Of a DNA stretch of 64,000 nt, positions 35,549 through 42,729 are shown piece by piece (position 1 is the stretch's first letter; the number at the start of each line of letters is the position of its first letter). Origin of the DNA: Clostridia bacterium (lineage in GTDB: Bacteria > Bacillota > Clostridia > Oscillospirales > UBA644); the NCBI GenBank assembly GCA_017427285.1, contig JAFRTE010000031.1:1-64000 (forward strand), in the 5' to 3' direction. Below the pieces are notes generated by a model. The model did not search any database. It was given only the letters and a program-made list of their open reading frames with translations, and was not told the DNA's origin. The position numbers were made by a program, and so were the translations under genes.

Positions 35549-36553
35549 TTATTTGAGCACTTCGTATAAAGCGTCAAGCAGTTCTCTTACGTTTTTGCTG
35601 TTGTGATCCCAGTAGAATACGCCGCCGAAATCGTTATCAAGCACATACTGCGCCTTGCAGGTCATCGATTCGGGGTCGTCGTAAGAAATAAACGTGCTGC
35701 CGTTGAATACCCAGGGAGCTTTCGCTTCGTCGTCCCAGTAACGGACGTATCCGTTTTTGCCTATGTAATTTTCCTTGATATCGAGATATCCCGGGCCGTA
35801 TCCCATCGCTTTGGGGGCAATCTGCAAAAGACCGTGGTTCCTGTCGGTAAGACCTTCCGCTTTTCTTGAATAGCTTGCGGCGCCGAGAAGGAGCTTTTCC
35901 TTCGGTACGCCGTACGAGTGGAAGAGACGGAGGGCCTGGTCGCAGCTGTTTCTGAAAACGTCGCCCGTTGACGAGAAAAGCTGTGTGTGATGTCCCGCAA
36001 GAGCGTGGAAACCGCACTTTAAATCGTATGTCATTACGTTGATATAGTCAAGATACTGCGATATTTTGTCAAGCTCCGTGCTTTCGGCATAGTAAAGATC
36101 CGCGCCTGCGGCAATTGTGAGAAGATATCCGTCGCCCGCGGCGTCAAGATGAGCTCTCAGTACCTTGATGAGCTCCGTAAAACGGTATTTGTCTTCGGGA
36201 CATGTGTCCTGTCCGTTTGAGGGAACGCAGGGATATTCCCAGTCAAGATCGATGCCGTCGTAACCGAGAGTTTTTACTATCCTGACCGCTTCTTCTCCCA
36301 TTTTATGCATGTATTCTCTGTTTGCGCATACGGAAGTAAAAGAGTTGGACTGCGTCTGCACGAGAGAAAGCACAAATTTCAGATCGGGATTCCACTGCTT
36401 GTAGAGAGGTATTTTTTCATTCTGATGGTGCTCCGCATCGATTCTTCCGTCGGGGTAAAGACGTCCGAAAGCGATGTTTACGCAGGTAAGCTCCTTAGCG
36501 TCCTGCTCGGTAAATTCTCCTCCGCCGAGATATGCGATAAGTTTTTTCTTCAT
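35549..36553 (-). CDS. Glycoside hydrolase family 18 (chitinase-like), cytosolic
   Basis: 334 aa TIM barrel with the GH18 catalytic motif DGIDLDWE (Asp99, Asp102, Asp104, Glu106). Further family positions are INVMTYDLKCG for the substrate-assisting Tyr and the closing FGGVFYWDHNSK. No signal peptide, so it should work on imported chito-oligosaccharides or on N-glycan cores in the cytosol. Its promoter is divergent from the TIM-barrel isomerase gene at 36650. Confidence 0.9.
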   Translation of the reverse strand: MKKKLIAYLGGGEFTEQDAKELTCVNIAFGRLYPDGRIDAEHHQNEKIPLYKQWNPDLKFVLSLVQTQSNSFTSVCANREYMHKMGEEAVRIVKTLGYDGIDLDWEYPCVPSNGQDTCPEDKYRFTELIKVLRAHLDAAGDGYLLTIAAGADLYYAESTELDKISQYLDYINVMTYDLKCGFHALAGHHTQLFSSTGDVFRNSCDQALRLFHSYGVPKEKLLLGAASYSRKAEGLTDRNHGLLQIAPKAMGYGPGYLDIKENYIGKNGYVRYWDDEAKAPWVFNGSTFISYDDPESMTCKAQYVLDNDFGGVFYWDHNSKNVRELLDALYEVLK

Positions 36554-36586
36554 AATCTGACCACCTTTATATATGGGATTTTATTC

Positions 36587-36615
36587 ATATTATCATAGTT
36601 TTCTTTTTTTGTCAA
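36587..36615 (-). promoter_or_regulatory. Promoter of the GH18 gene
   Basis: Minus-strand TTGACA, 17 nt, TAATAT, 34 nt before the start. Confidence 0.7.
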
Positions 36616-36649
36616 GTATAATATTATTAATTATTTTCGGAGGTTTATC

Positions 36650-37465
36650 ATGAGTAAAATGAAAATCGGTCTGCAGGTCTTCTCAATAAGAGACGTTGCG
36701 GAAAAAGACTTTAAAGGCGCAATGCTTAAAGTAAAGGAAATCGGTTATGACGGCGTTGAGCTTGCCGGACTTTACGGACTGAGCGCAGACGAGATCCGCG
36801 CCGTTCTTGATGAAGTCGGTCTCGAGGCAATTTCGGCTCACGTCGGTTTTTCCGACCTTGTCAGAGATCTTGACGGCACCGTTGCTGCGTATAAAAAAAT
36901 CGGCGTAAAATTCATCGCTCTTCCGTTTATGGGCGAAGGCGATCTCCCCATGTCCGAAAACTGGGAAAAGAATCTCGCATTTATTATGAAAATAAGTGAA
37001 AAATGCAGGGAAAACGGAATAACGCTTCTTTATCACAACCACGATACCGAATACAAAAAAATGCCCGACGGCATGTATATAGAAGATTATCTTTTCAAAG
37101 CAACGGGCCTTGACGCAATGAAACCCGAATTCGATACCTGCTGGGTTCGCGTAGCGGGCGAAGATCCCGTAGGATACATCAAAAAATACGCCGGATATAT
37201 CCAGGTAGTCCATCTTAAAGACTATGTCGGCTCGAAAACCGCAAACATGTACGAGCTTATAGGTACCGACAAAAAAGCGGACGTTACCGAAGCTTTCAAG
37301 TTCCGCCCCGTCGGCTACGGCGTTCAGGACTTCCCCGCAATAATCAAAGCTTCGGAAGAAGTCGGCGCGGAATGGCTTATCGTAGAGCAGGATAACTCCT
37401 ACGAAACCCCGTCCCTCGAAGCCGCAAAGATGAGCAGAGATTATTTAAAGAGCATTTACCGCTGA
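36650..37465 (+). CDS. Sugar phosphate isomerase/epimerase (xylose-isomerase-like TIM barrel)
   Basis: 271 aa with the AP-endonuclease-2/IolE type barrel. Candidate metal ligands lie in LLYHNHDTEYKK, FDTCWVRVAG, VVHLKDYVG and LIVEQDNSYE. Such cytosolic enzymes isomerise, epimerise or dehydrate sugars and inositols. GGAGG at 36638 sets the ATG. Together with the Gfo/Idh dehydrogenase elsewhere in the window it fits a sugar or inositol catabolism theme, though the substrate is unknown. Confidence 0.85.
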   Translation: MSKMKIGLQVFSIRDVAEKDFKGAMLKVKEIGYDGVELAGLYGLSADEIRAVLDEVGLEAISAHVGFSDLVRDLDGTVAAYKKIGVKFIALPFMGEGDLPMSENWEKNLAFIMKISEKCRENGITLLYHNHDTEYKKMPDGMYIEDYLFKATGLDAMKPEFDTCWVRVAGEDPVGYIKKYAGYIQVVHLKDYVGSKTANMYELIGTDKKADVTEAFKFRPVGYGVQDFPAIIKASEEVGAEWLIVEQDNSYETPSLEAAKMSRDYLKSIYR

Positions 37466-37477
37466 GTATAAAAAACA

Positions 37478-37516
37478 AATTCCGGGAATATGTTTTTGCG
37501 TATTCCCGGAATATTT
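37478..37516 (+). terminator. Terminator between the isomerase gene and the histidine kinase gene
   Basis: ATTCCGGGAATA and TATTCCCGGAAT flank a 10-nt loop; T-rich on the plus strand. Probably serves both converging genes. Confidence 0.65.
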
Positions 37517-37522
37517 GCGTAT

Positions 37523-38590
37523 TCAGCTTCTTTTCGGCAGCGTAAGCGTGAAGGTCGTTTTTCCGTATTTGCTTAAAACGTCAACTTTTCCTTTGTGAAG
37601 GTCAACTATCTTTTTTACAACCGCAAGTCCGACGCCGTTTCCTTCCGTTGCGTGCGATTCGTCGGACTGATAAAACTTGTCGAATAGTTTGTGTATCGCT
37701 TCTTCGGGTATGTCTTTTCCGTAATTTGAAATATCAACTTTTACCGCATTCCCCGTCGTTTCTATCCCGATCTCGACCTCGCCGCCGTCCGAAGAGAATT
37801 TAATGGCGTTGTCTATTATGTTTATCCATACCTGCTTCATCAGCTCTTCGTTGGCGGTAACGAAATACTCTTTTTCGGGAAGCGAGAGCGCGATGTTTTT
37901 TTTGCTCCATTTGCTTTCAAGCATCAGCACGCATGTCCGTATCTGCTCCGAAAGATTGAATTGCGATACGTCCGTCAGTATCGTCTGATTTTCTACTTTT
38001 GAAAGATTCAGCACGTTCGTTGCCATCTGCGACAATCTGAGAGACTCTTCTTCAATGATATTCAGGCATTCTTCTTTGTATTCTTCCGATATGTTTCCGC
38101 GTTTAAGCAGCTTTGCAAAGCCCATTATCGAAACGATCGGCGTTTTAAACTCGTGCGAAAAATTGTTTATGAAGTCCGAACGCATGATCTCCGTCTGTTC
38201 AAGCTCCGACGCCATACGGTTGAAGCTGTCCGTCAGCTCGATTATCGAAGGATGCTTCGCAAAAGCGCCTTTGAATGACAGCCTCACGGAATAGTCCCCG
38301 GAGGCCAGTCTGTTCATTGCGTTAAGTATCTTGTTTACGGTTTTAAGCGGAAAACGAAGAGTTACAAACGTAAAAACAGCGCCGATCCCTATGCTTATGA
38401 GCACCATATCCCTGAAAAGCGTCCATGCGTCAAGCGCATTTTCGCCTACCCGCAGCGTATCGCGGTTTATAAGGAAAAATACTATAACGCCTACCACTAT
38501 CGCCGTGATGACAAGGATAGTAAGCACAAGCGCGGAAAAAGACAGCATCAGGGAAAATCTGTGTTTGTATTTATCGTAATTTGCCTTCAT
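37523..38590 (-). CDS. Sensor histidine kinase with HAMP domain
   Basis: 355 aa. Two membrane helices (about 15-41 and 62-80) enclose a short 20-residue outer loop, too small for a classical ligand domain. A HAMP linker follows (about 82-134), then the HisKA dimerisation helix with the phosphorylated His146 in FSHEFKTPIVS, and the ATPase domain with N box NIIDNAIKFSS and G box EGNGVGLAVV. It overlaps the response regulator gene by 4 nt. Stimulus unknown; the short loop suggests membrane or envelope sensing. Confidence 0.9.
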   Translation of the reverse strand: MKANYDKYKHRFSLMLSFSALVLTILVITAIVVGVIVFFLINRDTLRVGENALDAWTLFRDMVLISIGIGAVFTFVTLRFPLKTVNKILNAMNRLASGDYSVRLSFKGAFAKHPSIIELTDSFNRMASELEQTEIMRSDFINNFSHEFKTPIVSIMGFAKLLKRGNISEEYKEECLNIIEEESLRLSQMATNVLNLSKVENQTILTDVSQFNLSEQIRTCVLMLESKWSKKNIALSLPEKEYFVTANEELMKQVWINIIDNAIKFSSDGGEVEIGIETTGNAVKVDISNYGKDIPEEAIHKLFDKFYQSDESHATEGNGVGLAVVKKIVDLHKGKVDVLSKYGKTTFTLTLPKRS

Positions 38591-39261
38591 ACCTTCTTCA
38601 CCGCCTTATATCCCAGTCCGCGTACGGACTCTATCTCAAATTCGTTCCATCCGTCAAAACGTTTTCTGAGTCTTCCTATATGCACCGTTACCGTCTCCCA
38701 GCCCGTATCGCTTTCCGCGCCCCATATCTCGTCCATGAGCTGGATACGGGTAAAGATCTTGCCGGGGTAGGAGAGGAGCTTGTAAAGGAGCTGAAATTCC
38801 TTCTGCGGCAGCTGCTGCGTTTCTTCTCCCCGCGTTACGCACATGCTGTCGTAATCGATTATCACGTCTCCGATCACGATTTTTCTTTCGTTTGCTATCT
38901 GCGCGCGCCTCAGAAGCGCTTTTATGCGCAAAATCATTTCAGTTTCGTCGATCGGTTTCGTAATATAGTCGTCCGAACCCGCCAGAAACCCTTTGTGACG
39001 GTCAGAGGGCAGCTGCTTTGCGGACACCATAAGTATCGGCAGGTTGTTGTTTGACTCACGTATTTCTTTTGTAAACGTGTATCCGTCCATTTTCGGCATC
39101 ATAACGTCAAGCACAACGAGGTCTATATACTCTCTGTCCATTATTGCAAGGGCCTCTTCTCCGTTTTCAGCAACGGAAACAGTATATCCTTCCGCTTCAA
39201 GGACTGCGCTTAAATATTTTCTCGTATTTTTGTCGTCATCCGCAACAAGAATATGAAACAT
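38587..39261 (-). CDS. OmpR/PhoB-type response regulator
   Basis: The ATG at 39261 follows CGGAGG, giving 224 aa; a longer frame to 39357 lacks such a site. Receiver domain with acidic pocket Asp8-10 and phospho-acceptor Asp52 in VVLDVMMPKMDG, then a winged-helix DNA-binding domain ending VHIGRLRKRFDG and SVRGLGYKAV. It acts with the overlapping kinase gene. Targets are not evident in the window. Confidence 0.92.
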   Translation of the reverse strand: MFHILVADDDKNTRKYLSAVLEAEGYTVSVAENGEEALAIMDREYIDLVVLDVMMPKMDGYTFTKEIRESNNNLPILMVSAKQLPSDRHKGFLAGSDDYITKPIDETEMILRIKALLRRAQIANERKIVIGDVIIDYDSMCVTRGEETQQLPQKEFQLLYKLLSYPGKIFTRIQLMDEIWGAESDTGWETVTVHIGRLRKRFDGWNEFEIESVRGLGYKAVKKV

Positions 39262-39329
39262 CAAAAAACCTCCGAATACAGCTTTGTTATCAGTGCGACG
39301 GTTTAAGTATAAATTCCTGTAATATACAA

Positions 39330-39356
39330 GAAATCCCGCGTAAGCGGGATTTCTCA
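39330..39356 (-). terminator. Hairpin after the Fe-S scaffold gene
   Basis: GAAATCCCGC, loop, GCGGGATTTC, followed on the minus strand by TTGT. Placed between the sufB-type gene and the response regulator. Confidence 0.6.
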
Positions 39357-39365
39357 ATACGGTTT

Positions 39366-40289
39366 TCAGGCAAGAAATCCGTTTATTATTTCTTCTTCCG
39401 CTTCGTGCTCTGTCAAGCCTAGGGTCATAAGCTTTATCAGCTGTTCTCCCGCAATTTTGCCTATCGCCGCTTCGTGGACTAGCGCAGCGTCAACGTGTCT
39501 CGCTTCAAGGGAAGGCACGGCGAGGATAGTTCCGTTATCCATGATTATCGAATCGCATTCCGTATGTCCCTTGCACGGCGCAAAGCCGGCGACGCATGCG
39601 TCAAACTTCTGCATTGAGCTGTCTCTCGCCACGCTTCTTGAAACAACGTCGGCATTTGCGCCCTCTTCAAGAAGACTTACCTTGTATACGCTCAGCGCGC
39701 TCTGATGCCCGTGCGTCATAAGTCTTTCTCTTACAACGAGAGACGCGTCTTTTTTAAGTTCGGCTACGGTGGACCGTTCCGTGGAATCAACGCCTTTTAT
39801 CTGCGCCATTTCCATCTCCATACGGCTTCCTTCTTCCATATACACTTCCGTAACGGGGTTGAGTATCCTCTTTCCTTCTCCGTCGCCCGAACCGTAATGT
39901 TTTTCAACGTAACGGACCTTTGCTCCTTTTTCAACGTAAAATCTGTGTACTCCGTCGTGCTGAGAATCCTGATTTCCGCAGTTGTCTATTCCGCAGCCCG
40001 CAACTATTGTAACGTCTGCGCCTTCTCCTATGTAAAAATCGTTGTAAACGGTTTCTTTCAGTCCGCTTTTTGAGAGTACGACCGGTATATGAACGCTTTC
40101 GTTTTTTGTTCCCGGCATTATATGGATGTCTATGCCGCTACCGTCCGCTTTCGAACGGATATCGATGTTTGCGGTCGTATTTCTGCTTTCGGTAGCGCCG
40201 TCAATGCGGAAATTGTATGCGCCGATAGGCACCTTGTGCAGATCGGCAACCTCCGCAAGTATCTTTTTCTGTATCTCGGTCAACGCCAT
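39366..40289 (-). CDS. Minimal SufB/SufD-type Fe-S assembly protein (SmsB-like)
   Basis: 307 aa, made only of the beta-helix core and C-terminal helices of SufB/SufD, without the long SufB N-terminal region (SufB is about 470 aa). Conserved features include the cysteine in AGFAPCKGHTECD and the Glu/His segment EARHVDAALVHEAAIG. It would form the scaffold on which Fe-S clusters are built together with the SufC-type ATPase encoded 13 nt upstream. No SufS, SufU or SufD lies nearby, matching the two-gene SmsCB type described in anaerobes and archaea. Confidence 0.85.
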   Translation of the reverse strand: MALTEIQKKILAEVADLHKVPIGAYNFRIDGATESRNTTANIDIRSKADGSGIDIHIMPGTKNESVHIPVVLSKSGLKETVYNDFYIGEGADVTIVAGCGIDNCGNQDSQHDGVHRFYVEKGAKVRYVEKHYGSGDGEGKRILNPVTEVYMEEGSRMEMEMAQIKGVDSTERSTVAELKKDASLVVRERLMTHGHQSALSVYKVSLLEEGANADVVSRSVARDSSMQKFDACVAGFAPCKGHTECDSIIMDNGTILAVPSLEARHVDAALVHEAAIGKIAGEQLIKLMTLGLTEHEAEEEIINGFLA

Positions 40290-40301
40290 TTTGCTTTCCT
40301 C

Positions 40302-41033
40302 CTATTTCAGACGCGTGCACGCGTCCTGCGCAGATTCCGTTCCCACAAGCGTCGGGAATATCTCGTCCCTTTTGCCGTGTTTTTCTATCGTTCCGCCTGC
40401 AAGAACGGCGATCTCGTCCGCAATTTCAAGAATGCGTTCCTGGTGGGAAATAATGATCATCGAGCTGTCGTTTATCTTTTCTCTCATCGAACGGAATACG
40501 CGTATCAGATTCTGAAAACTCCATAGGTCTATACCGGCTTCCGGCTCGTCAAAAACAGAGAGTCTGCTCTGGCGCGCGAGCACGGTCGCTATTTCGATTC
40601 GTTTCATCTCGCCGCCTGAAAGCGATGCGTTCGCTTCCCTGTTAATGTAATCTCTTGCGCAGAGACCGACTTCGGAAAGATATTCGCACGCTGCTGACGG
40701 GGTTATCGGTTTTCCCGAGGCGATCCTGAGAAGATCGTAAACCTTGATGCCTTTAAAACGCACCGGCGCCTGGAAAGCAAATCCTATCCCGGCATTCGCT
40801 CTTTCGGTTATTCCCAGATTCGTAATATCATTTCCGTCAAGCAGGATCCGTCCTCCCGTCGGCTTTTCTATGCCCGCTATCAGTTTTGCAAGCGTCGTTT
40901 TTCCGCTTCCGTTCGGACCGGTTATTACGGTAAACGTTCTGTCGGGTACCGTAAGAGAAAGATTTCGGATTATATCTTTTGTATTTCCGTCTTCTGATGA
41001 AACGGAAAATGAAATGTTTTTTAATTCGAGCAT
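40302..41033 (-). CDS. SufC-type ATPase (SmsC-like)
   Basis: 243-aa ABC ATPase with Walker A GPNGSGKTT, signature ASLSGGEMKRIEIATVLA and Walker B LSVFDEPEAGIDLWS. The ELKNISFSV start and the Asp-Glu-Pro-Glu-Ala-Gly-Ile-Asp motif are typical of SufC rather than transporters. It binds the SmsB-like subunit and uses ATP to open the scaffold for cluster assembly. Confidence 0.88.
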   Translation of the reverse strand: MLELKNISFSVSSEDGNTKDIIRNLSLTVPDRTFTVITGPNGSGKTTLAKLIAGIEKPTGGRILLDGNDITNLGITERANAGIGFAFQAPVRFKGIKVYDLLRIASGKPITPSAACEYLSEVGLCARDYINREANASLSGGEMKRIEIATVLARQSRLSVFDEPEAGIDLWSFQNLIRVFRSMREKINDSSMIIISHQERILEIADEIAVLAGGTIEKHGKRDEIFPTLVGTESAQDACTRLK

Positions 41034-41228
41034 TTATATACTCCTTGCTTTGATTATTGCATTCAAGTCTGCTGCCAATATTATTTATTTACAGCCGTTC
41101 AATTTTTATTATAACATAAAAAAGTCGATTTGAAAAGGGGGTTATCCGTCAATGAGCCGTTTTTTTACCGTTTTTTCGGAAATTCGGTTAATAATTGAAA
41201 ATTCCGCGCATAAATAACGCCGCAAGTG

Positions 41229-41257
41229 TTGAAAAAGACATAAAAATGTGATATCAT
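41229..41257 (+). promoter_or_regulatory. Promoter of the small hydrolase gene
   Basis: TTGAAA at 41229-41234, 17 nt, TATCAT at 41252-41257. Its predicted transcription start near 41264 rules out a TTG start codon at 41262. Confidence 0.7.
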
Positions 41258-41288
41258 ACTGTTGTTTGGAAAAGAACGGGGTGATAAT

Positions 41289-41912
41289 GTGGAAAAATAT
41301 GTATTCGGCGACAAAAACGCAAAAATAACGCTCGTTCAGCCGACGGATGAGCACGAATTCCAGACGCTTGAAAACGAGGTCAGGCTCATAAAAGAGTTGT
41401 CGGGAGCGGATTTTCGCCTTATCGCCTTTTGTGTTGACGACTGGAACCGCGATCTTTCTCCCGCAAAAGCTCCCGCAGTTTTCGCAAACGCTGAATTCGG
41501 CGGCGAAGGACAGAAAACTCTCGATGCGATAACGGAAGAAATAAAAAGCGAAAACTCTCCCGTTTATATCGGCGGCTATTCTCTCGCGGGCCTTTTTGCT
41601 CTCTGGGCAGCGTACCGAACATCCGTGTTTTCCGGCGTTGCCGCAGCCTCTCCGTCGGTGTGGTTTCCCGGTTTTACGGACTTTATGCAAACAAACGGGA
41701 TATGCGCCGAAAAAGTCTATTTAAGCTTGGGCAAAAGAGAGCCGAACGCAAAAAATCCCGTTCTCGCGTCGATAGGGGAACACATTAAAAAAGCTTACGC
41801 CGCGCTTGACGAAAACAACGTCCGCTGCTTTCTCGAATGGAACGAAGGAAATCATTTCAGAGATTCCGAACTGAGGACTGCAAAGGCGTTTGCATGGCTT
41901 TTAAATAACTGA
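41289..41912 (+). CDS. Alpha/beta-hydrolase-fold esterase-like protein
   Basis: A GTG at 41289 with GGGG just upstream gives 207 aa starting MEKYVFGDKNAK; the longer TTG version would begin at the transcription start. The nucleophile elbow is GYSLAGLFALWAAY, followed by FSGVAAASPSVWFPGF, which is typical of the esterase-D/feruloyl-esterase-like group. A C-terminal histidine in EWNEGNHFRD completes the triad. Cytosolic; the natural ester is unknown. Confidence 0.75.
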   Translation: MEKYVFGDKNAKITLVQPTDEHEFQTLENEVRLIKELSGADFRLIAFCVDDWNRDLSPAKAPAVFANAEFGGEGQKTLDAITEEIKSENSPVYIGGYSLAGLFALWAAYRTSVFSGVAAASPSVWFPGFTDFMQTNGICAEKVYLSLGKREPNAKNPVLASIGEHIKKAYAALDENNVRCFLEWNEGNHFRDSELRTAKAFAWLLNN

Positions 41913-41933
41913 AAACAAAAAAGAGCGTTTTAT

Positions 41934-42620
41934 ATGAAAAACTTACCATTTGATTTTTATATCCGTACAAAAAACGACCTTGTCAATGCCGTAAAAACGT
42001 TTGGCTTTGTTCCGCTTCTTGCGGGAAAGATCCACGGCTTTTCCGTTGAAGAGCATGTCGATCCATCGGTATGGTTTGAAAGCGGCACGGAAGGCGTATG
42101 GGAGTGGAAAGGGCCCGTCATACGCGAAAGCGGATGCGCATACGGTAAATTTTTTGAAAACAGAGCGGTTTTTATCAGCAAAGAATGGTTTTGCGATTTC
42201 GCAAATTACCGTCGAAACGGTTATGATTTCGATTCAAAATGCGACGAAGGACTCGTTTTTTACAAAGATAAAGACCTTTACGAACTGCTTGACAAAAACG
42301 CTCCCGTCCTGTCTAAAAAACTCAAAGCACTCGGAAATTACGCCAGGGACGGAAAAAAGGGCTTCGATACGTCGATCAACCGCCTGCAGTCGCAATGTTA
42401 CGTTATCATAAGCGATTTCAAATACGAAAAAGACAAAAACGGCAAAGCGTACGGCTGGGGCATCGCCGAATATTCGACTCCTGAAAAATTTATGGGCGAC
42501 TTTTTCACGTCAAACGTCTATTCACGCACCCCCGAACAGTCGTATGAAAAAATATTCAACCACCTGAAAACGCTTTTGCCTGACGCCGACGAAGAAGAGA
42601 TACGCAAAATTTTGAAGTAA
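41934..42620 (+). CDS. AlkZ-related-like protein of unknown function
   Basis: 228 aa beginning MKNLPFDFYIRTKND. The central part EGVWEWKGPVIRESGCAYGK, then FANYRRNGYDFDSKCDEG, matches what I remember as the AlkZ-related family of Clostridia, small relatives of the HTH_42 DNA glycosylases. The C-terminus is helical and acidic. No catalytic proof is visible. It starts 21 nt after the hydrolase gene and its stop is the last chromosomal codon before the inserted cassette. Confidence 0.55.
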   Translation: MKNLPFDFYIRTKNDLVNAVKTFGFVPLLAGKIHGFSVEEHVDPSVWFESGTEGVWEWKGPVIRESGCAYGKFFENRAVFISKEWFCDFANYRRNGYDFDSKCDEGLVFYKDKDLYELLDKNAPVLSKKLKALGNYARDGKKGFDTSINRLQSQCYVIISDFKYEKDKNGKAYGWGIAEYSTPEKFMGDFFTSNVYSRTPEQSYEKIFNHLKTLLPDADEEEIRKILK

Positions 42621-42729
42621 AAATCTTCTGACAGAGGGCAATGCTGGTCTCATTCTGCGCATGTGAACTGTATCTGTAATAGGCAATAGCAAGATTGTTG
42701 TTCTGTACGAACTTTTTCTGCTTCGCCAC
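42556..42729 (-). pseudogene. Truncated serine recombinase (N-terminal ~31 codons)
   Basis: A GTG overlapping the methylase stop (TAGTG) opens a frame reading MAKQKKFVQNNNLAIAYYRY and then SSHAQNETSI, the start of a large serine recombinase with the R-x-S catalytic region. After about residue 31 (near 42637) the family likeness ends and the frame runs antisense through the neighbouring gene to a TGA at 42556. The recombinase therefore lost its body, and the cassette end lies near 42620-42640. Confidence 0.7.

Noticed and set aside
41262..41288. TTG start for the small hydrolase
   Set aside because: It coincides with the predicted transcription start; the GTG at 41289 has a ribosome site.
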